In this document: positions 8,962 to 17,407 of the stretch, in pieces
How positions within the stretch are numbered: position 1 is the stretch's first letter
Layout of the letters: each line of letters starts with the position of its first letter
Assembly: GCA_047618565.1 (NCBI GenBank)
Contig: JBLHKW010000037.1
Location: 1 to 36,228 of the forward strand
Length of the DNA stretch: 36,228 nucleotides
DNA from: JBLHKW01 sp047618565
GTDB lineage: Bacteria > Planctomycetota > UBA1135 > GCA-002686595
Direction: 5' to 3'
Translations under genes and position numbers: made by a program
Notes under the pieces: generated by a model
Told to the model about the DNA's origin: nothing
Seen by the model: only the letters and a program-made list of their open reading frames with translations
The model's database searches: none

Positions 8962-11900
8962 CTACAGGGTTCCCAGGTATTCGAGCAGATCGCGCATCTC
9001 GCGCCGCGAAAGGAACTGCGCGAGACCTTCGGGCATGGACGACAGGTCCGGGCGCCGGGTTTCGACATCCATCGGGTGGACCTCGTCGATCTGACCATCG
9101 GACTTCAGGATGCGGATGCGATCGGCGTTCTCCTCCAGGATCAGGCCGGCGAGCACGTCGCCGTCCAGCATGAACAGGACGGAGCCCTGGTAGCCGGTCG
9201 AGATCCTGCGGTTCGGCAAAGCGACCGATTCGAGCAGTTGCAGCCGCGTGAGGCGCTTGCCGACACCCGTGAGGTCCGGCCCGATGCGGGGTGCCTCATC
9301 GCTCGCGGCCGCGTGGCAGCGCAGGCAGGTCAGCTGTGCGTCCTCCCGGAACAGCTTGCGGCCCCGGTCGCTGTCGCCGCCGAAGAGGCTGTCCAGGTAG
9401 GGGGCCAGCTCGGGCTCGCTCGAGCGAGGTTCCGATCTTGCGGATAGCAGGGCGAGCAGCTCGGGCGTCGCGTGGGCCTCGGCCGACTCGATCAGGTCGA
9501 GCGAGAGTTCGGCCGGGACGCGTTCACGGGCAAGCTGGGCCAGTTCACGCTCGAGGATGGCGCTGGCATCGGTGTCCTGACTGCGCTGCAGGATGCGGTA
9601 CGCGGTGCGCCTCTCCTGGAACTCGCCGCCCTCCAGGAGCGACGGGATGCGCGGAAGGGCGAGCTCCGGTGACATGCGGTCGAGGACAGCGAGCGCTGTG
9701 GCGCGCAGCTCGCCGTCGCGGTCGACGAAGGCCTTGTCCAGCAGCAGGGCGAGGTCCGGCACCTCGAGGGATTCGAGCGCGAGCAGGGACTCCACGCGCA
9801 GGACGCTGGCCGCACCACCATCGGCGACCCATCTTGCAAGGTGCGTGGCTGCCCCATGCGCGCCGGCTTCGGCCGCGAGGCGGATCCAGGAGGTCGCGAC
9901 CTCGATCGGGCCCGCATCGATCCCGCCCTCAAGCAGCTCGATCACCAGTTCCGGGAGGAGCGCGGCACTGCGCGCCTCGATCGGCCGCCAGGCGCCCACG
10001 ACGCGGTCGATGGAGCCGGGCTGCTCCCAGCTTGCCAGCATGTCGAGCGCTTCGGCGCGCTGAGCAGGAGTGCCACCCGCGCGCAGGGCAAAGGCGCCCA
10101 GGGCGCGCGCGCGCGTGTCTCCACCCGAGCGGAAGTTCGCGTTCATCACGCGCCGTGCCCACGCATTGCTCGCCTCTCCAAGACCGTCGAGTTCGGCGGC
10201 CAGTGCGTGCATGGCCTCCGGAATCGGCACGTCGTGGATGGCACGTGCGGCTTCCAGAGCCAGGTCCGGGTCCATCAGGAAGCGCGCCACCTCAGGTGCC
10301 TCGCGTCGCCGGTAGACGAGCAGAGCGGCGGTGCGCACGTGGATCGACTCGTCGCTCGCTGCGGACTCCAGTTGCGCATCGCTGATGCACCCGTTGAGGC
10401 CGTAGACCACGGCGTGTCGGATGTACGGGTCGGCGCCGGCTTCGCGCGCCAGTTGCAGCAGCGGTTTCACGGACTCACGGCTACCGAGGCGGCCGCAGGC
10501 GAGGGCTGCCTGGAACTGCACGCGCGCGTGCTCGTCGGCCAGGCGCGCGTTGACACGCGAGAGCGCCGGCGCGAAACGCGCGCCTCCTACGGTGCGCGCG
10601 ATCTGCCCACGGATCTCCGGGTCGGGGTCTTCGAAGAGTGCTGCCAGGCGCTGCAGGTCGGCGCCCGTCTCGCGCGCGGCCATGCCCGCACCCCAGATGC
10701 CGTGCAGACGCGCGAATAGCCCCGCCTCGGCATCCGGCTCCGGGGTTGCCGTCAGTGCGGCTGTCACCAGGGCCTCGAACCCCTCGTCAGCGCGCGCAAC
10801 CAGGGCGAACTGAGCCTGCTGGCGCACACGTTGGTCCGCGTGGCCGAGCAGGCCGAGGAGCTCGGCGGTCGCGCGCTTGTCGGCTCCCTCGCGCAGCAGG
10901 GTGGCGGTTTCCGCCACGATGGCTGACTGCATCGATTCCGGGTCGGAGAGGTGGTAGATGCGCCCACGACCGGGTTTGCCCCAACCGGTGACCCAGTCGG
11001 TGAAGTACAGGCCGCCACCCGGGCCGAATTCGATGTCGGTGGGCAAGCAGTTCCAGACGAAGTGCTCCGTCGGGCCCACCTCGAAGCTGGCGCCCTTCGG
11101 GATCAGGCCGAAGCTGTGCACGCCGCTGTACCCGGGACCGCCGCGGAAGTCGCACAGGAAGAAGTTGTCCGCGTAGCGATCCGCGAGGCCCGTGCCCGGA
11201 TAGTGCGTGAGCCCGGACGGTCCGTGGGTGATGTTTGCGAGTGGCGGAAGGATGTACGCGGCCTGGCCCTCGTGATGGGTGTGCCACAGCTTCTCGTCAT
11301 TCCAGGGTCCGCGCGCGTTCGGCTCCTCGATCCACTGATACGGATAGCGCCAGCCACTGTCCGCGCCCTCGACCACCTCGACCCAGCGTGCCTCGTCACC
11401 GCCGTCCGAGTTGTTGTCGCCGGTGAACAGGTTGCCGCGATCGTCGAAGGCTAGTTCCTGGGGGTTGCGCAGGCCCGTGTGGTAGACCTCGAGTTCGGAG
11501 CCATCCAGTCGGCAGCGCAGGACTGCGCCCTTTGCGGCATGGGCCAGCACGCCGTTCTCGGTCTCCACGTTGAACCCGCGATCGCCGCTCGAAAAGTAGA
11601 GCAGTCCATCGGGGCCGATGCGCAGGCCGTGCAGGTCGTGTCCGAGCAAGCACGTGTTCGTTCCGTACCCGGTGGACAGCTGCGTCTGCTCATCGGCGAA
11701 ACCGTCGCCATCGAGGTCGCGCAGGAGCCACAGGTCCGGGATACACGTGTAGTACACATCCCCATCGAGGGCGAGCAGGCCCGCGCCGATCCCGGTCTCG
11801 TGCTTGTCGAAGCCGCCCGCAAAAACGACCGCCAGGTCGGCGGCGCCGTCACCGTCCGTATCCCGCAACAGGCGCACGCGATCCTGCTCCCCAGCGTAGT

Positions 11901-12243
11901 CGTCGAAGCTGTCGCCGGCGTGCTTCTTCATGTACGCCAGCCGGTCGGCGACGGTCTTGCTGGCCAGGTCGTCCTCGAGCCACGACAGTCGATCACGGAT
12001 GTCCGTCACCCCTGCGTGATGGCGGAAGGTTTCGCCGACGTACACGGAGCCATCATTGTCGATGGTCAGGCAGACCGGGTTCGCGAGCATCGGTTCCGCC
12101 GCGAATAGCGAGACTTCCAGCCCCGCGGCCAGCTCGAAGCTCTCCATCACCCGTTGCCCCTCGTCCGAGGCGGGCTGGATGACAGGTTTGTACTCCTGTG
12201 CGGCGGGCGCCAGTAAGAGCAGGTACAGCGTCGCGTGACTCAA
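8962..12243 (-). CDS. PVC-type haem-binding CxxCH protein (propeller-HEAT-cytochrome)
   Basis: 1093 residues. Begins with a short signal peptide (SHATLYLLLLAPAAQ). Residues ~30-430 form a six-bladed beta-propeller like soluble glucose/sorbosone dehydrogenases (LLRDTDGDGAADL, GTGLADRYADNFFLCDFRGG, FTDWVTGWGKPGRGRIYHL). Residues ~450-940 are HEAT-like alpha repeats. A C-terminal cytochrome c domain has the haem site CLRCH (973-977) and SSMPEGL, whose Met is the likely axial ligand. This architecture is a hallmark of Planctomycetota and Verrucomicrobiota. Predicted to oxidise a sugar-like substrate in the periplasm and pass electrons to the attached haem. The start is TTG (12241-12243) overlapping the previous stop in TTGA, with GGAG eight bases upstream. 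Flanked in the operon by two exported isomerase-like proteins. Confidence 0.93.
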   Translation of the reverse strand: MSHATLYLLLLAPAAQEYKPVIQPASDEGQRVMESFELAAGLEVSLFAAEPMLANPVCLTIDNDGSVYVGETFRHHAGVTDIRDRLSWLEDDLASKTVADRLAYMKKHAGDSFDDYAGEQDRVRLLRDTDGDGAADLAVVFAGGFDKHETGIGAGLLALDGDVYYTCIPDLWLLRDLDGDGFADEQTQLSTGYGTNTCLLGHDLHGLRIGPDGLLYFSSGDRGFNVETENGVLAHAAKGAVLRCRLDGSELEVYHTGLRNPQELAFDDRGNLFTGDNNSDGGDEARWVEVVEGADSGWRYPYQWIEEPNARGPWNDEKLWHTHHEGQAAYILPPLANITHGPSGLTHYPGTGLADRYADNFFLCDFRGGPGYSGVHSFGLIPKGASFEVGPTEHFVWNCLPTDIEFGPGGGLYFTDWVTGWGKPGRGRIYHLSDPESMQSAIVAETATLLREGADKRATAELLGLLGHADQRVRQQAQFALVARADEGFEALVTAALTATPEPDAEAGLFARLHGIWGAGMAARETGADLQRLAALFEDPDPEIRGQIARTVGGARFAPALSRVNARLADEHARVQFQAALACGRLGSRESVKPLLQLAREAGADPYIRHAVVYGLNGCISDAQLESAASDESIHVRTAALLVYRRREAPEVARFLMDPDLALEAARAIHDVPIPEAMHALAAELDGLGEASNAWARRVMNANFRSGGDTRARALGAFALRAGGTPAQRAEALDMLASWEQPGSIDRVVGAWRPIEARSAALLPELVIELLEGGIDAGPIEVATSWIRLAAEAGAHGAATHLARWVADGGAASVLRVESLLALESLEVPDLALLLDKAFVDRDGELRATALAVLDRMSPELALPRIPSLLEGGEFQERRTAYRILQRSQDTDASAILERELAQLARERVPAELSLDLIESAEAHATPELLALLSARSEPRSSEPELAPYLDSLFGGDSDRGRKLFREDAQLTCLRCHAAASDEAPRIGPDLTGVGKRLTRLQLLESVALPNRRISTGYQGSVLFMLDGDVLAGLILEENADRIRILKSDGQIDEVHPMDVETRRPDLSSMPEGLAQFLSRREMRDLLEYLGTL

Positions 12244-13166
12244 TCTCGATACTCCGACGCGAGCTCGGTGCGCAGGCGCTCGAGCAGCTGCCGGGTGCGT
12301 GCGATGCCGTCGACCTCGGAGAGCTCGCCGCCCTCGTACTCGATGCCGATCCAGCCGCGGTAGCCCGCGTCGAGCACGATCTTCAACATGCGGCCGTAGT
12401 CCGTCTCGGTCTCGTTACCGGATGCGTCGAAGGCGTGAGACTTTGCGCTGACGGCCTTGGCGAAGGGCATCAGCTCGCGCACGCCGTCGTAGCGGTCGTA
12501 CCACTCGCCTTCGCCCAGATGGAAGTTCCCGAAGTCGGGCAGCGTGCCCACCCGCTCGTGGTCGGCCATCTCGATCGTCGCAGCCAGCCATTTGCCGTTG
12601 GAGGAGAGCCCACCGTGGTTCTCGACGATAACATCGATGCCGTAGTCGTCTCCGAAGATGGCCAGACGCCGCAACGAGTCGGCCGCGAGGCGCATCTGCT
12701 CATCCCAATCGCCCGACCCGCCGGCGTTGACCCGGATCGAGTGGCATCCCAGGAAGCGCGCAGCAGCGATCCACTTGAAGTGGTTCTCGACCGCGCTACG
12801 GCGTTCGCTGTCGTCGCTGGCGCCGAGGGTTCCCTCGCCGTCGATCATGATTAACAGGCTCTGGACTCCGGCGTCCGCGGCGTGTTCCCGCATCAGCGCC
12901 AGGTAGTCGAAGTCCGCGGCGCGCTCCTTGAAGAAGGAGTTCACGTACTCGACGCCCTCGGCTCCGTAGCTGCTCGCGCGTGCCGCGAAGTCGAGGTTGT
13001 CCAGGGTTCCAGACTGAAGTTCCCTGTGCAGCGACCACTGCGCGAGGGAGATCCGGAATAGCTCGCTCCGCAGTAGAGGTCTAGCGAGGGATGGGCCAGT
13101 AAGATGGATCGCCAGCGCGGCTCCGAGTCCGCTGGTGCCCAGAACAAAATCGCGGCGTGATTGCAT
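12240..13166 (-). CDS. Tat-exported sugar phosphate isomerase/epimerase family protein
   Basis: 308 residues. TIM-barrel protein of the xylose-isomerase-like / AP-endonuclease-2 superfamily. It starts with MQSRRDFVLGTSGLGAALAIHLTG, a textbook twin-arginine signal, so it is predicted to act outside the cytoplasm. Barrel motifs: GAEGVEYVNSFF, HSIRVNAGGSGDW, IDVIVENHGGLSSNGKWLA, GTLPDFGNFHLGEGEWYDRY, AKSHAFDASGNETETDYGRML and the final GWIGIEYEGG. First gene of the three-gene operon; its stop overlaps the TTG of the cytochrome gene by four bases. A TAGACT box six bases before the ATG, without a ribosome binding site, suggests a leaderless transcript. Paralogous fold to the last gene of the operon, with low visible similarity. 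Confidence 0.87.
   Translation of the reverse strand: MQSRRDFVLGTSGLGAALAIHLTGPSLARPLLRSELFRISLAQWSLHRELQSGTLDNLDFAARASSYGAEGVEYVNSFFKERAADFDYLALMREHAADAGVQSLLIMIDGEGTLGASDDSERRSAVENHFKWIAAARFLGCHSIRVNAGGSGDWDEQMRLAADSLRRLAIFGDDYGIDVIVENHGGLSSNGKWLAATIEMADHERVGTLPDFGNFHLGEGEWYDRYDGVRELMPFAKAVSAKSHAFDASGNETETDYGRMLKIVLDAGYRGWIGIEYEGGELSEVDGIARTRQLLERLRTELASEYRD
12252..12255 (-). promoter_or_regulatory. Ribosome binding site supporting the TTG start
   Basis: GGAG on the minus strand lies eight bases before the TTG at 12241-12243. It supports the unusual start codon of the PVC-type cytochrome gene, which overlaps the upstream stop codon. Confidence 0.6.
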
Positions 13167-13172
13167 GCGAGG

Positions 13173-13200
13173 AGTCTAACCGCAATCCTGCGCCAGTCAC
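13173..13200 (-). promoter_or_regulatory. Candidate promoter of the isomerase-cytochrome operon
   Basis: On the minus strand GTGACT (13195-13200, -35-like) is followed after 16 bases by TAGACT (13173-13178, -10-like), and the ATG at 13164-13166 starts six bases later. The predicted transcription start is therefore at the A of the start codon. A seven-base inverted repeat GCTCCTG/CAGGAGC (13208-13214 and 13234-13240) lies just upstream and could be an operator. Confidence 0.4.
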
Positions 13201-13270
13201 TTTTTCAGCTCCTGTGACCGTCTGCGCCCAAGGCAGGAGCGGTCTTGCCGGGGATCGGTGGCGCAGGCTC

Positions 13271-14017
13271 CTAAATTGGATCCAGCGGGACGACCTGGCG
13301 CACGTGCTCCAGGAGGATTCGTCGGCTGCCACCTGACGTTTCAACGGTCAGTCCGTGCTCGAAGTCGAAGCTCGTCAGGAGGCCTCTGTGTTGGCCTTCG
13401 GACGTCTCGACGCGCAATGTTCGGCCCTCGAGCCCGGCCGCGGGCGGGTAGTCCCGTTGAAGTTGTTCGGGCGTCGCCACCACCTGCTCGATGCGTCGAC
13501 TCAGTGTTGCCAGGAGCTGCTGCTCGACGTCCCCCATGGCGATCTCGCACCCGAGGCGGCCAAGGCTCGTCACATCGCGATCCTCGAGCAGCTCGTCGGG
13601 GAAGTCCACCTGCAGCACGTTCAGCCCGACGCCCACGATGTAGTGCGGGCGGTCCTGCTGGAACCCACGTGTCTCGACCAGGATTCCCGCGAGCTTCGCG
13701 TCCCCAACGATCAGGTCGTTGGGCCATTTCAGACGCGCGTCCGCGACTCCGATTTCATGCGCCAGATCGAGCAAGGCCAGGCCGGTCGCCACCGTCAAGG
13801 CGGCTGGCCGCAGCGGATGTTGTGGCAGCAGCACCAGCGACAGGTAGAGCCCCTGTCCCGGCTCGCTGAACCAGGTTCTACCGCGGCGGCCGCGCCCCTG
13901 TGTCTGGCCGCGAGCGACGTGCACATCCCCGTGGCGCGCGCTGCCATCCGCGATCTGGGCAAAGGCACGTTCGTTCGTCGAGTCCACGACCCCGTGGTCG
14001 ATGCGCCGGAATTCCAT
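13271..14017 (-). CDS. birA: Biotin-[acetyl-CoA-carboxylase] ligase, monofunctional
   Basis: 248 residues. Activates biotin to biotinyl-5'-AMP and attaches it to the carrier lysine of acetyl-CoA carboxylase (and other biotin proteins). Motifs: DSTNERA at the N-terminus, the biotinyl-AMP loop GRGRRGRTWFSEPGQGLYLSLVL, RLKWPNDLIVGDAKLAGILVE, and VGVGLNV, with the small C-terminal SH3-like domain (LEGRTLRVETSEGQHRGLLTSFDFEHGLTVET). There is no N-terminal winged helix, so unlike E. coli BirA it cannot itself repress biotin genes. The ATG is preceded by TACCCT at six bases and no ribosome binding site. Confidence 0.93.
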   Translation of the reverse strand: MEFRRIDHGVVDSTNERAFAQIADGSARHGDVHVARGQTQGRGRRGRTWFSEPGQGLYLSLVLLPQHPLRPAALTVATGLALLDLAHEIGVADARLKWPNDLIVGDAKLAGILVETRGFQQDRPHYIVGVGLNVLQVDFPDELLEDRDVTSLGRLGCEIAMGDVEQQLLATLSRRIEQVVATPEQLQRDYPPAAGLEGRTLRVETSEGQHRGLLTSFDFEHGLTVETSGGSRRILLEHVRQVVPLDPI

Positions 14018-14023
14018 CCCACG

Positions 14024-14029
14024 AGGGTA
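14024..14029 (-). promoter_or_regulatory. Candidate -10 box of birA (leaderless type)
   Basis: TACCCT on the minus strand lies six bases before the birA ATG, with no ribosome binding site between. No convincing -35 box is seen, so the call rests on spacing and on its likeness to the boxes of lptB and the isomerase operon. Confidence 0.3.
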
Positions 14030-14201
14030 GTCCGAAGCGCAGCGCGCTCCACGACGATTCGGTAGAAGTGACCGCCGTCGGAGGGGCAGGTAATGCCTTG
14101 CGATTCACTCAGGGGCCTGAGGGTTGGCCCCGGGCAGCTTGTAGGCCGGACCAATCAGAAGTGCGCCGCGATGATCATCAGTGCCGACGGCTCGCTGCTC
14201 A

Positions 14202-14801
14202 TCAGCGGTAGCGATGCCTGTCGTCCAATCCGATACCGGCGCTGATCATGGGCAGCATCTTTGCGATGCGCGAGGCCTTCGTTTCGGCTCGTTTCGCCGT
14301 GGCAACATGCTCGGCATACTCTCGCTGCCTGCCCTTGGTCAACGCTTCGAAGGCCTTCCTGGCTCTGGGCTTCTTCGCAAGTGCTGCCTTCAGCTCGGCC
14401 GGGATGACCAGTGGCTTGTTGCGGTCCGGCTTGACGGTTCGGCCCAGGCTCTGGTTCTGGATCGCCTCGAGTACGTAGGCCTTCACCTTGCGCACCTTGA
14501 TGTCCTCGGCTCTGGCAAAACGGCACTGGCGCAGGGGGCCTTTGCCGTCCCTTCCTGGGCGTTGATCAGGACCTTGTCCGGATCAGCGAGGAAGACGCCC
14601 TGGTGGAACCAGAGCCCCACATACGTCGGAGAATGCGGCGAGCCCGACGACATTCTTGCCGTCGATCGTGTAGCACGGTGCGCCCCACTTGACGGTCTCC
14701 ACGAGCTCGGTCGACTGCAGAGCCTTGCGCAGCTTGTTCAGGGCGAGCTTCCACTGGGGGTGGCTTGAGAGGTACCCCTCGACGGTCTTGGCGCGCTGCA
14801 T
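14202..14801 (-). pseudogene. YdeI/OmdA-type (DUF1801) protein gene with two frameshifts
   Basis: Three frames together encode a recognisable ~200-residue YdeI-family protein. The first part (14801-14625) reads MQRAKTVEGYLSSHPQWK to GLAAFSD (DUF1801 domain). The middle (14623-14539) reads YVGLWFHQGVFLADPDK. The last part (14533-14202) reads RQCRFARAEDIKVRKVKA to RIAKMLPMISAGIGLDD (the YdeI/OmpD-associated domain). The shifts are one extra base near 14624 and one missing base in the five-G run at 14534-14538; together they restore the frame. The start ATG at 14799-14801 has GGAG five bases upstream. Either a recent pseudogene or two assembly errors. Family members are small cytosolic proteins of uncertain function. 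Confidence 0.8.
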
Positions 14802-14885
14802 GACCGCTCCATTCTGCGGAGTCCGAGCCAACCGTCAAGCGCACGGTGGCGCGGGCGCCCTGCGTTTCCCCGCAGGGCGTCGGCC

Positions 14886-16586
14886 TCAGAAGTTGGCGCT
14901 GGTCGGCTGGGCGCGCTCGACTTGCTCGTCCTCGTCGCCCGCGAGGCCTTCGGGCCAGACGTTGGGCGGTGGCCAGACCAGAGATGCATCCCCGATGGGA
15001 ATGGCGTAGCCGATGGTGTAGACGGCTGAATGGTCGGGCATGGCCTGCACGCTGTACACGACTCCGATGACGTCGCCGCGTGCGTTGGTGACGGGTCCGC
15101 CGCTGTTGCCCGGGTGGACGCCGGCATCCACCTGCAGCCGTCCGCCGACGGAGCGGCTCAGGATGCCACGGAAGGTCGAGGCGATGACCGTGTCACCTTG
15201 CTGCAACGCGAAGTTGCCGAGCGGGAAACCGAAGAGATAGACGTCTTCGCCGGCCGCGGGCACGGGCCTGGCGATGGTGAAGTTCTCGATGTGGGGGATG
15301 CCCCGAAAGGAATCGATCTTGACCAGGGCCAGGTCCTGACCCTTGTCATCAGCGACGCGCACCACCTCGACCGGGTGGCGCGTGGAGTTGTTCGAGAAGA
15401 CCGCGGCGATCTCGACGATCGGTTCCAGGTCCAGTTCCTGCGCGGCCTCCAGCACGGCGCCCGCTTCTCCGGGCGAGATCACGTGCGCGTTGGTGAGCAT
15501 CCAGCCATCCTCGGATACGCAAAAACCGGAGCCGGTGGAGTCGACGGACCACGGCTCGCCCATGTCATCCATGTTGGGAATGTCGACGCCCCGCTGGCGG
15601 GACATGTGGAGCAACTTACCGCTTGCCTTGTGGCGCAGGACCATGCGTACCTCGAGCAGCACGATCGCTGACCGGACCCGACCGACGCCCGCAAGCCGCG
15701 CCTGCTCCAGGTTCACCGGGTCGAGCAGCGCAAAGCTCTTCTGCGCGTCTGCGAGCACTTCACGTGTGCTCGCGAGCTGTTGCTGAATGTGGGCAAGGAT
15801 CTCGCTCGATGCTGTCCCGTCGGCTTCGAGCTTGTCGAAGCGCGCCTGCAGGACGCTGCGACTGCGCTCGATGGCAGCCTTCTCCTGCTCCATCTGCTCG
15901 AGCCGCTGTTCGTAGTTGTGTCGCTGTTCATCCGTGGTCTCCTCGCGTCGTGCCGTGGCCTCTTCAAGCGTGCGAGCGCGCGCCTGGAGCGTCGCCATCT
16001 GCGTATCCCGGTTGACCTGGGCCTGGCTGAGCTGCTCGCTGATGCGCTCGTCGGTCGCCCTGTCCTGCAGCATGATGTGTCGGCCCCAGAGCACCGCGGA
16101 GACGGTCCCGAGCACGACCAGGGCGGCGATGGAAAGCGTGTGACGGCGGGACTGGCGTTCGACGAGCCTGTGGACGCGCGTCTCGGAGAGGCCGGAATCG
16201 TCGCTCGCCGGTCGCAGGGCGTTGGCGTCCACGAACATGGTCTCGGAGAGCGGCGTGGCGGTGATGACCACGAAGCGTGGCCCTATCGATCCGAGCTGGA
16301 TGACGTCGCCCGGGCCTACGGGCGTCGGCTCGTCGATCAGCGTGCCGTTCACATAGGTCCCGTTCCGCGAGCCATGGTCCTCGAGAGTGAGAACGTCTTC
16401 ACGCATCTCGAGCGTTGCGTGCTCGCCCGAAACGGACGGGAAGTCGCCGCCCGTCAGGGCGATGTCGTTGCCAGCGGCACGGCCCAGGGTGATGCGCTCG
16501 TCAACCGGATTGACCGGGTGCGGGAAGCCACTGACCTGCAGTGGCTTCAGGCGGAAGCTGTGCGACTTGTTGGGGAGTTTCACCAT
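14886..16586 (-). CDS. Membrane-anchored FHA-domain trypsin-like serine protease
   Basis: 566 residues from the ATG at 16584-16586; a TTG 15 codons upstream is an alternative. An N-terminal FHA domain (about 28-105; GRAAGND, SGEH, GSRNGTYVNG) should bind phosphothreonine proteins in the cytoplasm. A single transmembrane helix follows (151-168), then a long coiled coil (about 175-285, rich in E, Q and R). The C-terminal trypsin/HtrA-like protease has His368 (TNAHV), Asp418 (GQDLALVKI) and Ser495 (GNSGGP), all intact, but no PDZ domain. The topology implies that a phospho-signal inside controls proteolysis outside, with the coiled coil as spacer or oligomeriser. No kinase gene lies in the window. 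Its upstream region is the long non-coding spacer shared with the divergent gene at 17415. Confidence 0.9.
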   Translation of the reverse strand: MVKLPNKSHSFRLKPLQVSGFPHPVNPVDERITLGRAAGNDIALTGGDFPSVSGEHATLEMREDVLTLEDHGSRNGTYVNGTLIDEPTPVGPGDVIQLGSIGPRFVVITATPLSETMFVDANALRPASDDSGLSETRVHRLVERQSRRHTLSIAALVVLGTVSAVLWGRHIMLQDRATDERISEQLSQAQVNRDTQMATLQARARTLEEATARREETTDEQRHNYEQRLEQMEQEKAAIERSRSVLQARFDKLEADGTASSEILAHIQQQLASTREVLADAQKSFALLDPVNLEQARLAGVGRVRSAIVLLEVRMVLRHKASGKLLHMSRQRGVDIPNMDDMGEPWSVDSTGSGFCVSEDGWMLTNAHVISPGEAGAVLEAAQELDLEPIVEIAAVFSNNSTRHPVEVVRVADDKGQDLALVKIDSFRGIPHIENFTIARPVPAAGEDVYLFGFPLGNFALQQGDTVIASTFRGILSRSVGGRLQVDAGVHPGNSGGPVTNARGDVIGVVYSVQAMPDHSAVYTIGYAIPIGDASLVWPPPNVWPEGLAGDEDEQVERAQPTSANF

Positions 16587-17195
16587 GTTGCGTTCGTGCG
16601 AGCGAGATCCAGGGTGCGGGCGGTCGACCAAGCGTGGTGGCTATTCGGCGGCCCGCACTACTAATTAGCGACAGCTGTCCCGTTTTCGCTCGCCCATCTC
16701 CTGTTTCGTCGGTTTCTGCGCCGTGGCAAGCGCGCAGGAGCGCCCCAATGGGGGGGGGCAGCGGGCCAGGAACTCCCTTTTCATCGGCATGCGGCGCTTT
16801 CCGTCCCATCCCTTTTGGGTGATTCCGTGCCGAAATCGGCTGCCCGGGCCTGATCGGCGCACATGGCGGCTGCCCGCGTGCATTCAGCGGACGTTCGTCC
16901 ATGCCCGTTTCGAGGGATCGGACAGGTCGCCCCGACCGACCGCCCGAATCATGGGATCACGACCGAAGCCAGTCCCTTCAGATGGAAAAGTTAAGTTTTG
17001 GCCCGATCCGTGACGTGCCCGCGTCCGGCGGCGCGGGCCGGTCGCGCGGCTTGCGCAGGGCTGCGAAATAATAATCCGGTCAGTTTCGCCAGCACGTGCC
17101 CGCGAGTTATGCGCGCAAAGAGGCGCCTTCTGAGCAATGCAATTGTGTACGCGTCTCGCTCGCAACCCGCACCGTGCCGGCGGGACGCCGCCCCT

Positions 17196-17211
17196 GTTAC
17201 GGCGTTGTAAC
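17196..17211. promoter_or_regulatory. Inverted repeat, possible operator
   Basis: GTTAC and GTAAC are separated by six bases and directly followed by the AT-rich TATATTT, an unusual composition for this region. It lies about 200 bp upstream of the gene at 17415. No factor can be assigned. Confidence 0.3.
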
Positions 17212-17277
17212 TATATTTCGCGGTCGGCGCGCGTCCATGTACGCGATCGCATCTCCATCACGAACACTGAAAGGTTA

Positions 17278-17316
17278 TTGAGCCGCGATCTCAGACCCTA
17301 TACTCGGCAGCCGAGT
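17278..17316 (+). promoter_or_regulatory. Candidate promoter and palindrome upstream of 17415
   Basis: TTGAGC (17278-17283) and TATACT (17299-17304) resemble -35 and -10 boxes, with a short 15-base spacer. The -10 box overlaps a perfect inverted repeat ACTCGG/CCGAGT (302-307 and 311-316 of the 17000s) with a three-base centre. The palindrome thus sits at the expected transcription start, as an operator would. The leader to the GTG start would be about 100 bases. Confidence 0.4.
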
Positions 17317-17401
17317 GGTGCGTTGCTCGCGGTTGCGCGCCACTGATCAACTTGTCCGGTCGGAATCACCGCCCGAGTTCGCCAGCCCCGAGTCGCCAAC
17401 C

Positions 17402-17407
17402 GAGGGA
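17402..17407 (+). promoter_or_regulatory. Ribosome binding site fixing the GTG start at 17415
   Basis: GAGGGA lies seven bases before GTG at 17415. This favours that start over the TTG at 17352, which has no such site. Confidence 0.6.

Noticed and set aside
13208..13240. Intrinsic terminator after birA
   Set aside because: The inverted repeat GCTCCTG/CAGGAGC is followed by an A-run rather than T-run on the minus strand and has a 19-base loop; treated as a possible operator only.
14018..14201. Possible tRNA or small RNA between birA and the broken YdeI gene
   Set aside because: I could not fold a cloverleaf with a T-loop GTTCRA; the spacer shows only GC-rich short repeats.
16723..17165. Short open frames in the long spacer
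   Set aside because: No codon bias like the neighbours, no ribosome binding sites and overlapping on both strands.
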